Origin: Paenibacillus monticola
GTDB taxonomy: Bacteria > Bacillota > Bacilli > Paenibacillales > Paenibacillaceae
Reading direction: 5' to 3'
Length of the DNA: 64,000 bases
Assembly: GCF_009664975.1 (NCBI RefSeq)
Contig: NZ_WJXB01000004.1
Span: 434,001-498,000 of the forward strand
The translations under genes and the position numbers were made by a program. Positions within the stretch are counted from its first letter, which is position 1. Every line of letters begins with the position of its first letter. This document shows, piece after piece, positions 46,055-56,194 of this stretch. The notes under the pieces are model-generated. The model worked only from the letters and a program-made list of their open reading frames with translations. It was not told the DNA's origin and did not search any database.

Positions 46055-48091
46055 GTGCAACAGAAATGGAAACGTTGGAGTATATCTTCGCGGAAATGGC
46101 TATGGATTATAGTCGTGGTTGGCGTAATAGCAGCCTTGCCTGTCGTCTATGACCGCCTGCAGACGGAGAAATCTTCCAAAACGGTTGAATTTGTATTTGA
46201 TTATCGCGATTTGGTTGAAGTTGCCAGTTACCGCGTTAATCCACAGACTTATATTGCCGAGCAGCTTGTTCGCTTGAAGGATGCTGGCGTACAGAGTATG
46301 GCAATTTATGAGAGCACACTTGATGATTTACGCAAGGCCCGCCGACTAATGCTCTGGGGTGCAACAGATATAGCAAATCTTACAGAGAGCGTTATCCCGG
46401 AGAACGAGAACTATACATACGTCCTCTTTAGCAGTCCGGAGAATAATACGGCCTTGTCGCCGCTAATTCGGGAAGCATTTAGTTCTCTGGGTATCGCTAC
46501 AAAAGATTGGACCTTTCGCGGACAGCAGGGGCTTATCATCGAGACTCCACTTGAAGATGCCACACTGAAACCGCTACAGCCAGATCCGTTCACACTGGAG
46601 ATGCTGCATGACCAAGGCTTCAATATCGTCCCTCGTCTGGTTGACTCTCTGACGTACAATGAGGCCTCTGTGGAGAAGCTGTTGAATCGTTACGAGGAGC
46701 TGGGCGTCAAACGGATCCTGTTTGAAGGTGAATCTGTCAAAGGTTACACAGATGACGAGGATTTGAACAGTGTGACCCAATTCGCGGATCTCCTTAAGCA
46801 GCATGGAATGGGAATTGCGGCCATTGAAAATATTAAGAAACAGCAAAAGGGTTTTAATAAGCTAGCCTATCTGCTGGATTATAATGTGACACGGCTGTAT
46901 TCACTTAGTGAAGGTGATTCCTCCTTGTCTCCGGAAGTGATTTCCGACCGCTTCGCACTTGCGACTAAGGATCGTAATATTCGGATGATCTATCTGAATA
47001 CAATTCCGTCGCGTGATACTACGAAGGCGCAGATTACAGATTCCCTCGATAACCTGATTACAAGTCTTAGCGAACCTGGGGGAGCTGTTGAGCAAATAAA
47101 AGATAATGGCTTTAGCTTAGGACAAGCTACTGCCTTTGAGGTTGTTGATTCATCCTTTCAGCGTTATTTCAAGCTAATTTCGGTTGTTGGTGCAGTTGCA
47201 TTAGTATCCTTGATGATTTCTTATTTCATTCCATTGCTTACACTTGCAGCTTTTGTGTTGGGGCTGCTTGGAGGAGCAGGGCTGATGGTATTGAAGCCAG
47301 ACCTTTTTGCACAAGCTCTTGCCCTTGCTGCAGCGATTAGTGCACCGACAGTGGCTACCGTGCTTGCGATTCGTAAAATCAATGAAAACGGCCCTCCGCT
47401 GCGAAGCAACGCGCTTACCTATGTGGTTATGAGCCCACAGCGGCGATTAGCCCACAGTTTGGTGCTTTATGTGAAGACAGCACTGATCTCACTGAGTGCA
47501 GTACCTTTTGTGATAGCCCTGCTTAATAATATTACTTACAGTCTGGTGTTGGACCAGTTTCGTGGGGTGAGTCTTTTGCATATAGCCCCTATTGGTCTCG
47601 TTGCCCTGTATGTGCTTTTGTACCGTGGTGAGTTTGCCTTTAATAAGACGGGTAAACTACTGCGTACACCAATAACACTATCTTGGGTAATCGCAGCGGG
47701 TATTCTGGGAATTCTCGGCATGTACTATTTAAGCCGTACCGGTAACGGAGGCAGCGTAAGTTCTTTGGAAATGTCATTCCGTACGTTCCTGGAGAATACC
47801 GTTGGCGTCCGGCCACGTAATAAGGAATTCCTATTGGCACATCCGTTGTTTATTCTTGGAGCATTTCTTGCCTATAAATACCGGAATGCCGCTTTCATCA
47901 TGATTATCGCTGTGATAGGCCAGCTTTCTATGGTAGATACATTTGCGCATATTCATTCACCGGCGCTGATCTCCTTGGTCCGCGGATTATTGGGCCTTGG
48001 ACTCGGTCTAATCCTCGGTGTAATAGCAATAATCATTTGGCAAATGGCAGAAGGGTGTTGGAAAAGATGGTCGCCGCTCCTCAAAAGGTAG
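46055..48091 (+). CDS. DUF5693-family polytopic membrane protein
   Basis: The protein has 678 residues. After an N-terminal membrane helix (about 12-30) comes an extracytoplasmic domain of some 300 residues with alternating strands and helices, including RYEELGVKRILFEGE. About eight membrane segments fill residues 370-670. It matches the DUF5693 family, whose function is unknown. GTG 46055 is preferred over TTG 46052 because AGAAGGAGG ends 7 nt before it. Its 3' end overlaps csaB by 25 nt. The position just before csaB suggests a role in exporting or polymerising the secondary wall polymer. In B. anthracis csaB is likewise paired with a membrane protein gene, csaA; homology between the two is not established here. 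Confidence 0.75.
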   Translation: MQQKWKRWSISSRKWLWIIVVVGVIAALPVVYDRLQTEKSSKTVEFVFDYRDLVEVASYRVNPQTYIAEQLVRLKDAGVQSMAIYESTLDDLRKARRLMLWGATDIANLTESVIPENENYTYVLFSSPENNTALSPLIREAFSSLGIATKDWTFRGQQGLIIETPLEDATLKPLQPDPFTLEMLHDQGFNIVPRLVDSLTYNEASVEKLLNRYEELGVKRILFEGESVKGYTDDEDLNSVTQFADLLKQHGMGIAAIENIKKQQKGFNKLAYLLDYNVTRLYSLSEGDSSLSPEVISDRFALATKDRNIRMIYLNTIPSRDTTKAQITDSLDNLITSLSEPGGAVEQIKDNGFSLGQATAFEVVDSSFQRYFKLISVVGAVALVSLMISYFIPLLTLAAFVLGLLGGAGLMVLKPDLFAQALALAAAISAPTVATVLAIRKINENGPPLRSNALTYVVMSPQRRLAHSLVLYVKTALISLSAVPFVIALLNNITYSLVLDQFRGVSLLHIAPIGLVALYVLLYRGEFAFNKTGKLLRTPITLSWVIAAGILGILGMYYLSRTGNGGSVSSLEMSFRTFLENTVGVRPRNKEFLLAHPLFILGAFLAYKYRNAAFIMIIAVIGQLSMVDTFAHIHSPALISLVRGLLGLGLGLILGVIAIIIWQMAEGCWKRWSPLLKR

Positions 48092-49212
48092 TTATCTCCG
48101 GTTATTACGGCTTCCATAACAGCGGAGATGAGGCGGTACTGCAATCTATTCTGATTGCGCTGCAGAAACAGTCCCAAGCTGCGGGTATATCAATAACGCC
48201 TGTAGTGTTGTCTATAGATCCTGAATGGACAACTGCAGCTTATGGTGTCGAATCTGTACACCGGATGAAGCTTGGCGAGGTCCGGCGGGCAATCTCGGAG
48301 AGTGTCGGTCTGATCAGTGGCGGTGGCAGTCTGCTGCAGGATGTAACGGGCAGTAAAAGTATTCCTTATTATCTGGGTGTGATCAAACTTGCACAGTGGA
48401 TGGGTAAACCAACCTTTATCTATGCTCAAGGAATAGGTCCGGTGAACCGTAAGTTGTTCCATCCTCTCATCAAAGCAGTGTTCCGCAAATGTGCCTATGT
48501 ATCCGTGCGGGATGAACAATCCCGCCAGCTTTTGCAATCCATGGGATTACGGCAGGAGAAGATAGAGGTGGTACCTGATCCGGTAATGGGATTGACCCTG
48601 CCAGAGGATAAGGAAACAGATGAGACTCTGGAAGCTACTGCTCAACTTATCGATACATTACCAGTAGTAGGAGTATCGGTGCGGTATTGGGAACAGGATC
48701 GTAGAGAACTGGATATCATTGCTCAAGGCCTGATAGAGGCATGCAGTGTGGCTCCGTTTCATGTACGCTTTCTACCATTTCATCAGCCTATCGATAATGA
48801 TGCTTCGTGTTATGTGATGGATAAGCTGGAGAAAGGGATCGCACAGCATGGGGGTATCATCAGCATTTGTGAGGATGCACTTCATCCGCAGAAGATGCTG
48901 AGTGAGGTTGGTCGATGTGATGTATTGATTGGGATGCGCCTCCACAGTCTGATCTACGCTGCCGGAAGGTATGTGCCGCTTATTGGGATTTCCTATGATC
49001 CCAAAATTGATCATTTTCTGGACAGAATTCATTGTCGTCCCGTGGGTACAACCGCTGAATTAAGAAGTGGAGATGTGGCTTCCGAGGTACTTCATCTCTT
49101 GAAAGCAGGAGGCGATTGGAGAAGTGAACGCGAGCTGCTCATTGCCACTTTAATTCAAGAGGCCGAGGCTCCAGCTCGGCAGATTGTTCAATATTTAGCT
49201 CATAAAGGGTGA
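48067..49212 (+). CDS. csaB: Polysaccharide pyruvyltransferase CsaB
   Basis: The enzyme of about 381 residues adds a ketal pyruvate to the ManNAc-containing secondary cell wall polymer, the group bound by SLH domains. It has the family start VVISGYYGFHNSGDEAVL, FIYAQGIGPV, SVRDEQSRQLL and the C-terminal DVLIGMRLHSLIYA with the conserved HS. ATG 48067 is chosen. The frame is open to 48037 but AGAAGGG fits the ATG best. The SLH proteins it would serve are encoded downstream. Confidence 0.93.
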   Translation: MVAAPQKVVISGYYGFHNSGDEAVLQSILIALQKQSQAAGISITPVVLSIDPEWTTAAYGVESVHRMKLGEVRRAISESVGLISGGGSLLQDVTGSKSIPYYLGVIKLAQWMGKPTFIYAQGIGPVNRKLFHPLIKAVFRKCAYVSVRDEQSRQLLQSMGLRQEKIEVVPDPVMGLTLPEDKETDETLEATAQLIDTLPVVGVSVRYWEQDRRELDIIAQGLIEACSVAPFHVRFLPFHQPIDNDASCYVMDKLEKGIAQHGGIISICEDALHPQKMLSEVGRCDVLIGMRLHSLIYAAGRYVPLIGISYDPKIDHFLDRIHCRPVGTTAELRSGDVASEVLHLLKAGGDWRSERELLIATLIQEAEAPARQIVQYLAHKG

Positions 49213-49219
49213 TATATTA

Positions 49220-49978
49220 GTGAAAGCTGAAAGTATGATTCCCACAGTTCCGATTTTTGGCATCCGGGTATCCAAAGTCGATATGGCGGCAACAGTTTCT
49301 TTTTTGACCGAGGCGGTTCATACGCGTGAGCCGCATCAAGTCATTACTGCAAATCCAATCATGGTTATGGCCGCATTGGAGAATCCGGCTTACATGGATA
49401 TCATGAAGTCGGCAGAGCTTGTTGTACCTGACGGTACTGGAGTAGTATGGGCAGCTGGTTATTGTCGTGAACCTGTGGCCGAACGTGTGGCAGGTTTTGA
49501 TCTCTTACATGAATTGCTGCGGCAAGGAGAAAGATATAGCTGGAAGGTATATCTGCTTGGCTCTACGCCAGAAGTGATTCAGGAAACAGCACGTAGGTTA
49601 CAACTACAATATCCGGGTATCATCATTGCCGGCTACCGCGACGGATTTTTCAGACCGGAGGAAGATGAGCAAGTCGTAGAGGCAATTGTTGCTGCCGGAC
49701 CTGATCTGTTATTCGTGGCAAGAGGTGCGGATAGTCAGGAGCCTTGGATTGCCAAGTACAAATCTCAGCTCGCTGTACCGATCATGATGGGAGTTGGCGG
49801 CAGCTTTGATGTCATTTCAGGTAAGAGCCGCCGTGCTCCTAAATTGTTCCAAAGTTTGAGAGCTGAGTGGTTATATCGTCTATTGAAAGAACCTACTCGT
49901 TACAAAAGAATGCTTGCGCTGCCGAAATTCGCAGTAAAAGTGCTGCGAGAGAAAGATAAGGTAACAAAAGTAGGCTGA
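49220..49978 (+). CDS. tagA: WecG/TagA/CpsF-family glycosyltransferase
   Basis: The 252-residue GT26 enzyme transfers ManNAc to GlcNAc on undecaprenyl diphosphate, the second step of linkage-unit synthesis. The conserved Thr43 (in ITANP) and Asp71 (in VVPDGTGVV) have the same spacing as the catalytic pair of characterised TagA. GVGGSFDVISGKSRRAP is the nucleotide-sugar side motif, and the basic C-terminal tail (RYKRMLALPKFAVKVLREK) fits membrane binding. GTG start, 7 nt after csaB. Confidence 0.93.
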   Translation: MKAESMIPTVPIFGIRVSKVDMAATVSFLTEAVHTREPHQVITANPIMVMAALENPAYMDIMKSAELVVPDGTGVVWAAGYCREPVAERVAGFDLLHELLRQGERYSWKVYLLGSTPEVIQETARRLQLQYPGIIIAGYRDGFFRPEEDEQVVEAIVAAGPDLLFVARGADSQEPWIAKYKSQLAVPIMMGVGGSFDVISGKSRRAPKLFQSLRAEWLYRLLKEPTRYKRMLALPKFAVKVLREKDKVTKVG

Positions 49979-50091
49979 AATGCGGATATTCACTGAGAAA
50001 ATCAAAGAAATAGCCTAAAAACGGAATTGGAATTTGTTTTCCTAACAGCGTATAATTCAATGCGGTAGAGAAATGGGGGTCGACTGATCAA

Positions 50092-51219
50092 ATGTTAATT
50101 ATATACATCGCCGGATTTATCGTGTGCATGGGACTCGCACTGTGCTTGACGCCTTTGGTGAAGAGATTCGCTATTAAGATAGGTGCAACTGATGTGCCGA
50201 ATGCCCGCAAGGTGCATACGAAGATTATGCCCCGCCTTGGCGGATTAGGTATTTTTCTGGCGTTTGTGTTAGGCCTGCTTGCCGTATTACCGATTATTCC
50301 TTATGAGTTTACTCCGCGGGAGGTCAACTTCATCAAAGCGCTGCTGTGTGGTGGCGGACTAATTGTTCTAATTGGTGCTCTGGATGACCGTTTTGAACTT
50401 TCAGCAAAAGTGAAGCTACTGGGCCAAATTGCCGCAGCTTGTATCGTTGTTTTTGGTTTTGGCATTACTGTTTCTTTCGTGAATATTCCATTTAATAATA
50501 CGTACTCTTCACTGGAAAGCTGGATATCTATCCCGTTGACGATTTTCTGGATTGTTGGTGTGACGAATGCTGTGAATCTGATTGATGGATTGGACGGGCT
50601 TGCTGCTGGTGTATCGGGGATTGCAATCGCAACAATTGCTGTGATGGCTTTGCTAATGGGTAATACCATGGTAGCGCTCCTCTGCCTGTTGCTCCTAGGT
50701 AGCATCATAGGTTTTCTGTTCTTCAACTTTCATCCTGCCAAAATCTTCATGGGTGATACCGGTTCCTTATTCCTGGGCTTTTGTTTGGCGCTCTTGGCGC
50801 TCCTCGGATTTAAGCAGATAGCGTTGGTATCTTTTATTACTCCGTTGCTTATTATCGGTGTGCCATTATCGGATACGTTCTTTGCTATTGTGCGCCGCAA
50901 GCTACAGAAGAAACCTATTTTCGCACCGGATAAAGGTCATCTCCATCACTGTCTCCGCGAGCTGGGCTTTAGCCACCGTCAGACAGTACTAATCATTTAC
51001 GGTATTGCTGCTTTCTTTGGTATTCTAGCTGTTATTCAATCATCTGCAGCGCTTTATGAAGCCAACTGGGTGACTTTCGTTGTTATTTGCGTAATGTTGT
51101 TCTTCCTGCAGATAGGCGCGGAAATCACTGGCGTGATCAGCAAGACCAAACGTCCTCTGATTAACTTCTTTCTAAGAATGCGTATGAAGCTTGATCCAGA
51201 AAGAAGCTCTAAATCTTAA
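50092..51219 (+). CDS. tagO: Undecaprenyl-phosphate GlcNAc-1-phosphate transferase
   Basis: The 375-residue polytopic enzyme of the MraY/WecA family starts the wall polymer on its lipid carrier. About eleven membrane segments are predicted. Motifs include GALDDRFELS (the DD Mg motif), NAVNLIDGLDGLAAG, FMGDTGSLFLG and PDKGHLHH. It completes the csaB-tagA-tagO set. A strong terminator follows. Confidence 0.94.
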   Translation: MLIIYIAGFIVCMGLALCLTPLVKRFAIKIGATDVPNARKVHTKIMPRLGGLGIFLAFVLGLLAVLPIIPYEFTPREVNFIKALLCGGGLIVLIGALDDRFELSAKVKLLGQIAAACIVVFGFGITVSFVNIPFNNTYSSLESWISIPLTIFWIVGVTNAVNLIDGLDGLAAGVSGIAIATIAVMALLMGNTMVALLCLLLLGSIIGFLFFNFHPAKIFMGDTGSLFLGFCLALLALLGFKQIALVSFITPLLIIGVPLSDTFFAIVRRKLQKKPIFAPDKGHLHHCLRELGFSHRQTVLIIYGIAAFFGILAVIQSSAALYEANWVTFVVICVMLFFLQIGAEITGVISKTKRPLINFFLRMRMKLDPERSSKS

Positions 51220-51262
51220 GTGATAAAGGTTTCAATTTTGTATTATTTTCCTTTATTAACAA

Positions 51263-51290
51263 AACTCATCCGATTTCGGGTGAGTTTTTT
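51263..51290 (+). terminator. Terminator of tagO
   Basis: AACTCATCCG pairs with CGGGTGAGTT around a 4-nt loop, then a T-run. Confidence 0.9.
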
Positions 51291-51380
51291 GCTGTTATCT
51301 CTAAAAATATGACTTGCCGTGACCGATATAGAACACAGTGATGATTTACGAGAACCTATACTCAAAGGAGAGATATACAC

Positions 51381-54300
51381 ATGCAACGCTTTAAGAGACC
51401 ATTCGTTTGGCTGCTGCTGGCGGCTCTGATTGTTTCTATGTTTCCCGGCAACTACACTCCCCAAGCGGCGGCAGCTTCCACGACTTATTTTAGCCCGGAT
51501 GATCTCACGCTGCGCAATACAGTGGCTTTGGATCAGGATGTCGTAGCGACTACCCCTGTTCCTAATCCAGCAGGTTTGATTAGCCGAAGTAGCGTATACA
51601 AGACAAGTAATCAGAACTTATCCGTTACAGGGACCTATTCGCAGGTAACAGCATCAACGATGCAAGTGACGGTAGAACAACTTACCCAGAACAGTACAAC
51701 ATTAAAATGGACAACGGATTCTACTCGATTGACTAATGGAACAGTTACGACAGATAGCAACAGTCCAAGCAATCGTTTCACCACTAGTGGTGTTGTTTTG
51801 TACGCAGGTTTTAATAAAGTCACCTTTTCCGGTATGCAGGGGAATCTGAAACGGTCCGAATCCTTTTATGTTCTTTATGATAAGGTTCCTTATGTAAGCT
51901 CGCTGAAGGTATTGGGTGGGCCAACTGCACTTAACCTGAACGAAGGTACACAGGTTGTTGTGCCAGTCTCTTCAATTACTGTCCAAGGTAGTGTAACAAA
52001 TGCTACTAGCGTAAGTGTTTCTGTGAATGGCGGAGTTGCGCTGCAGACTTCTCTATTGGAAGACGGAACATTCTTTACACCTGCTTTGACCTTAAAGCCA
52101 GGGCTTAGCACGTTAAGAATTATTGTGAAGAATGCTTCAGATTCCATTACGATAGACCGCTCCGTATATTTCTTTGATACGGATCAACCCTATGCTTCAC
52201 TAAATATTGATCATGATGGAACAGCTTACAATATTCTAGATAACATACCGACATTAACGTCCAAAATTACTACGATAGCTAGCTTCTCCGGACAGATTCT
52301 GGTGCCTTACAATACAGCATCATTTGCATCGACTGCCAAGTTTACAATTAATAAAGGGACTACAAATGCAGTGCCTGTTACTACAATTAATGTGGTTCCT
52401 TCAAAAGAATTAACAATTCCGGGTGCTGATGGTGTGACAGCAGCATATAAACTGGTAACCTTTACAACTTCAATTGATTTACCCATTATTTCGGGTTCCA
52501 ATGATTTTACACTTTCCGTTGATTACGGTACCTACAGCAGTTCAATAGTGTATTCTTATAAATATTTACCCGGCGAAACAGTAATTACGGATATGTATTA
52601 TTTACCAGACTATACTACTGGCAGCGTGGGATCAAAATTACCTTTGAGCGGTCAGGAAATGGAAAAAGATAATTTTTATATTCTGGTCAAGACAAATAGA
52701 GCCCCTGATACAGGAGTGAAATTAACTGCTAATTATTTGCCCTTGAGTGACAAAGCTCTAACCTTGGGTGCTCCAATTCCGGGTCCGGGAACGAATGAAT
52801 ATATATACCAGATCACCGGATTTTCAAACGGACAGCAGAAGGTGCAGTTCCGGTATGAATTGTCTCAGTCTTTCTACAATGCAGATATTTCTTATGTGTC
52901 CAAGAATTATATTTATGTAAGTAATCTGCAGGATGGCCAAACATATGAATTCGATTCCAACAAAACTACTAATAAATTGACTGTAGAAGGAGAATATATT
53001 GGATTTGAGAATATCGCCAGTGCACAGGTGCAAATCAATGGTATTGATAGTGCATCTTTGCCAAATAACGGACCGACTCCAACTAAATTCGATATTGAAG
53101 ATACTGATTTAATATTTCCTAAATTCAGTTTCAGCTTGCCTATCAGCCAATCAGGCCCGTATGTATATGGTGAGAACAAAATTGTATTTACTGGGGTTTC
53201 CATGGATGCAGCGGGAAATCAACGGTTAATCACCAAAGAACTACGCATTTACATTGTTGATACTAATGTTTCAAATCTGACTCAGTTTCATCCTGCTCTA
53301 GGAGAAGGTCGTACCCAATTCACAACAAATTCTCTAACAAATGAAACGGAACGAAATAAGATTCTGGCATTGCCTGCAGAGTTTGTGTATAAGGATGAGA
53401 AATACACAACAAGCCAGGAGAAATACGATCTGGTCCTGCGGGGTGGTGGGGCTACCATCGTTAATTTATATCAGGGATCTGATCTTGTTTTCTCCTCAGT
53501 TGGGCTACCAAAGCTTCTTACAAACGATAACGAGAGTGAGGGGCCAGCGCCCTATGCGGGAACTGGTAAATATTTTGATTATCGGGGCAGCAATAAAGAT
53601 TTTCTGTTGCGTATTCGTGATATTGAATTTGACGCACCAGGGAGTCATGTCTACACGTTGGAGCTTATCAACAAGACAGGAGCAAGAACAACTCAAAGAC
53701 TTGAAGTTGTTCGTGAAGTTTCCCCATATCGCATACTATCACCTGTAGCGACGGTGGGTGATCAAATTGTCGTTAACAAAAACTTTGTTCGGTTCGACAT
53801 TGAAGCAGAGGGTGCTACTAAGGTTATTATTGATAAGTTCGAAGCTATACCGCGTACGGATCTGGTCAATCGTTTTACTTACGACTATGTGGGTTTGAAG
53901 CCGGACAAGGCAACAACGATAAAAATTCAAATCGTTCGTGCGGGTTCGACCTTAAGTGATACGATTAGTGTTTATTATGCAAGTTCGGTTCAGGTTGACA
54001 CACAGTTCATGGCAGAGAAAGTAGCTACTAAGTACAGTATATTTAATAAAGGACTTCAATTGTCATTCCCGAAAGGTACAATCATGAAAGGCTACACCAC
54101 TACGGGTGCAGCTAAATACTATCCAGATACCAAACTGTTATTCGGCATAGCGGATCCGGTTGATGGTGTAGTTGAACGGAAAAATGATTATGGGAATATC
54201 ATTAATGTCAGTGCTGCAGATGCCAGAACGCCTGAGGGCAAGAGTCCGCTAGTTATTCCACAGGATTTGGTGTTGCGCTTTACTTCAACGGCTTCAACCA

Positions 54301-55277
54301 ATAATTTTTCGAGAATATCTGATGTCTACTGGCTTAATGGTGGTCTGGGAGAAGTGGGAACTAAAGGGACAGCGAACTATACCCCTGCGACCAACGGGAT
54401 TGCTCCTTATTCTATAGAAGGTTATTTTACTCAGTACAGTCAGACTCGAAAGATTATCCCTTCTCAGCGGGGTGAACTAACCCTTACTTTCAACGCTAAC
54501 GTTGTAGATGAAGTGGGTTCCTCAGTAACGGTTTTCCGATATTCAGATGCAGGGAAATGGGAGAATATCGGGGGTGAGGTTGATACCAAGAATCACACGG
54601 TTACAGTTCCGTTTGATGAATTCGGTTATTACACTGTTATGAAACTTCGTCGAGGCTACACGGATATAACCAATCATCCTTGGGCTAGAAATATATTGAA
54701 CGGTCTTTATTCCAAAGGGATTATGACTAACCTTCGTGCTGATACTTTTGGTGCAGACGACACAACAACTCGTGGTGAGTTTGCTACCCTGTTGATCAAA
54801 GGTTTGAATATTCCGTTAAACTATGATGCTAACAAGCAAACGTTCTTCGATATTGTTCCTGAGGCAGTTTCGACTACCTGGAATTTTAAAAGTATTGAGA
54901 CGGCAGCAAGAGCAGGGATTGTGACAGGGCTAAGTGATGGTTTCTTTGGCCCGGATCAGCCGCTTACTCGTGAACAGGCAGCAGTTATGATCGCTCGGGC
55001 GCTTAAGTTGAAAATGTCCACTAATGATGCCAAGTTGTTAACCAGTCTTTCCAAATCCTTTGTAGACAGCGGTAGTATGGATTTCTATTCTCGTCCAGCT
55101 GTTGAAGCAGTCTCCAAAGCTAAAATCATGGAAGGCAGTGCATTGACCATCACGGGGCAGACGAAGCCAGTTTATAACTTCAACCCTAAAGGCAAGCTAA
55201 CGCGTGCAGAAGCTGGTAAGATTGCCGTAGAGCTCCTGAAGAAGAGTACAGCTATTTTCCCGAAAACTTTTAACTAA
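51381..55277 (+). CDS. Large secreted protein with C-terminal SLH domains
   Basis: The 1298-residue protein has a signal peptide (cleavage expected after the AAAAS region near residue 34). A long Ser/Thr/Val-rich body follows, probably of Ig-like beta domains. Three C-terminal SLH domains start near residue 1095. The SLH triad motif is TRGE in the first, TREQ in the second and TRAE in the third. Such domains bind pyruvylated wall polymer, so this protein should depend on csaB. It follows tagO, with AAAGGAGAG before the ATG. No catalytic domain is recognisable; a structural or sensor role is open. Confidence 0.85.
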   Translation: MQRFKRPFVWLLLAALIVSMFPGNYTPQAAAASTTYFSPDDLTLRNTVALDQDVVATTPVPNPAGLISRSSVYKTSNQNLSVTGTYSQVTASTMQVTVEQLTQNSTTLKWTTDSTRLTNGTVTTDSNSPSNRFTTSGVVLYAGFNKVTFSGMQGNLKRSESFYVLYDKVPYVSSLKVLGGPTALNLNEGTQVVVPVSSITVQGSVTNATSVSVSVNGGVALQTSLLEDGTFFTPALTLKPGLSTLRIIVKNASDSITIDRSVYFFDTDQPYASLNIDHDGTAYNILDNIPTLTSKITTIASFSGQILVPYNTASFASTAKFTINKGTTNAVPVTTINVVPSKELTIPGADGVTAAYKLVTFTTSIDLPIISGSNDFTLSVDYGTYSSSIVYSYKYLPGETVITDMYYLPDYTTGSVGSKLPLSGQEMEKDNFYILVKTNRAPDTGVKLTANYLPLSDKALTLGAPIPGPGTNEYIYQITGFSNGQQKVQFRYELSQSFYNADISYVSKNYIYVSNLQDGQTYEFDSNKTTNKLTVEGEYIGFENIASAQVQINGIDSASLPNNGPTPTKFDIEDTDLIFPKFSFSLPISQSGPYVYGENKIVFTGVSMDAAGNQRLITKELRIYIVDTNVSNLTQFHPALGEGRTQFTTNSLTNETERNKILALPAEFVYKDEKYTTSQEKYDLVLRGGGATIVNLYQGSDLVFSSVGLPKLLTNDNESEGPAPYAGTGKYFDYRGSNKDFLLRIRDIEFDAPGSHVYTLELINKTGARTTQRLEVVREVSPYRILSPVATVGDQIVVNKNFVRFDIEAEGATKVIIDKFEAIPRTDLVNRFTYDYVGLKPDKATTIKIQIVRAGSTLSDTISVYYASSVQVDTQFMAEKVATKYSIFNKGLQLSFPKGTIMKGYTTTGAAKYYPDTKLLFGIADPVDGVVERKNDYGNIINVSAADARTPEGKSPLVIPQDLVLRFTSTASTNNFSRISDVYWLNGGLGEVGTKGTANYTPATNGIAPYSIEGYFTQYSQTRKIIPSQRGELTLTFNANVVDEVGSSVTVFRYSDAGKWENIGGEVDTKNHTVTVPFDEFGYYTVMKLRRGYTDITNHPWARNILNGLYSKGIMTNLRADTFGADDTTTRGEFATLLIKGLNIPLNYDANKQTFFDIVPEAVSTTWNFKSIETAARAGIVTGLSDGFFGPDQPLTREQAAVMIARALKLKMSTNDAKLLTSLSKSFVDSGSMDFYSRPAVEAVSKAKIMEGSALTITGQTKPVYNFNPKGKLTRAEAGKIAVELLKKSTAIFPKTFN

Positions 55278-55292
55278 GAGTAATGAAGTGGA

Positions 55293-55335
55293 AAACGACC
55301 AATCTCGTAGATATCCTTTGCGAGGTGGTCGTTTT
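55293..55335 (+). terminator. Terminator of the first SLH gene
   Basis: AAACGACC and CTCG pair with CGAG and GGTCGTTT around a 13-nt loop, ending in T. Confidence 0.8.
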
Positions 55336-55546
55336 TAGTATTATATTGAAATTGAATTCAGTCATCGATAGCTTTGTATGCAAGTCTGAATTGTAGGATT
55401 GGATTATTTTAATGAATTTCACATAAGATACAGGAGTATCCAAAAATAAAGCTTAAACTTACCAATGACAATAGTTTTGTAATCTGCTCAGGTTTACGTT
55501 ACAATAACCTAAGAAGATAATATTTTCCGAAAGGTGAAAGCTATCG

Positions 55547-55888
55547 ATGAAACCGATTTTATCTAAAGCACAGCTGGATTACTTGAAAGCAAAGAATACG
55601 TTTGAGAATAGAGCAAAAGTCATGGAGAAGGATATTGCGGCAAAGCGGGCTCTGCAGGAGATTACGCAGGAAGTAATGGAAGAGCTTGTACAAGCTACGG
55701 GTTTCCACGATGCCTACAATGATCTTGTTGTTGCTGAGAACGCATTGATCGAATGGTCGCATTCCACGATTAAGCATGAGAAGAGCTACCGAGAGAATCG
55801 GGGAGCGATTGATGCCATGTATGACAATGTGAATGCTACTCCTGAGAAGCGTCAGGAATTAATTCAGCTATCCATGAAGATTCGTTAG
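55547..55888 (+). CDS. Unknown small helical protein
   Basis: The 113-residue protein is charged, predicted all-helical, and has no signal peptide or membrane segment. It has a GAAAGGTG ribosome-binding site and its own terminator, and base use like its neighbours, so it is likely real. No family was recognised. It lies between two SLH protein genes, but nothing in it suggests a wall role. Confidence 0.7.
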   Translation: MKPILSKAQLDYLKAKNTFENRAKVMEKDIAAKRALQEITQEVMEELVQATGFHDAYNDLVVAENALIEWSHSTIKHEKSYRENRGAIDAMYDNVNATPEKRQELIQLSMKIR

Positions 55889-55907
55889 ACCATATGCTAT
55901 AGAAGTG

Positions 55908-55929
55908 AGCGCCGGCAACGGCGCTTTTT
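55908..55929 (+). terminator. Terminator of the 113-residue protein gene
   Basis: AGCGCCG, loop GCAA, CGGCGCT, then T. Confidence 0.88.
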
Positions 55930-56020
55930 ACTATGTATTGGGTCTTTCTGGAATTAGGTACGGTATCTATTTCGTTTGAAAAAGTCGCATTGTGGGTATT
56001 AACTTAACATATATTGTTTA

Positions 56021-56050
56021 ATGACGCTTGGTGGAAAGCTATGTTATACT
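56021..56050 (+). promoter_or_regulatory. Upstream promoter of the S-layer gene
   Basis: TATACT (56045-56050) forms an extended -10 with TG at 56042-56043. ATGACG (56021-56026) is an 18-bp-spaced -35. It would give a leader of about 440 nt before ATG 56493. Confidence 0.6.
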
Positions 56051-56194
56051 AATTCCCGTAGTCCCCCATCATTAACAATACTTAGTAGAATATACATATG
56101 TATCTTCTATGAGTGAGGAAACTTAAGAAAATTAATTTTTTTTTTGAGGGAACCGCAACTTTTCCAAACCATCTGCGTTTAAGGTGTAGAGTCA

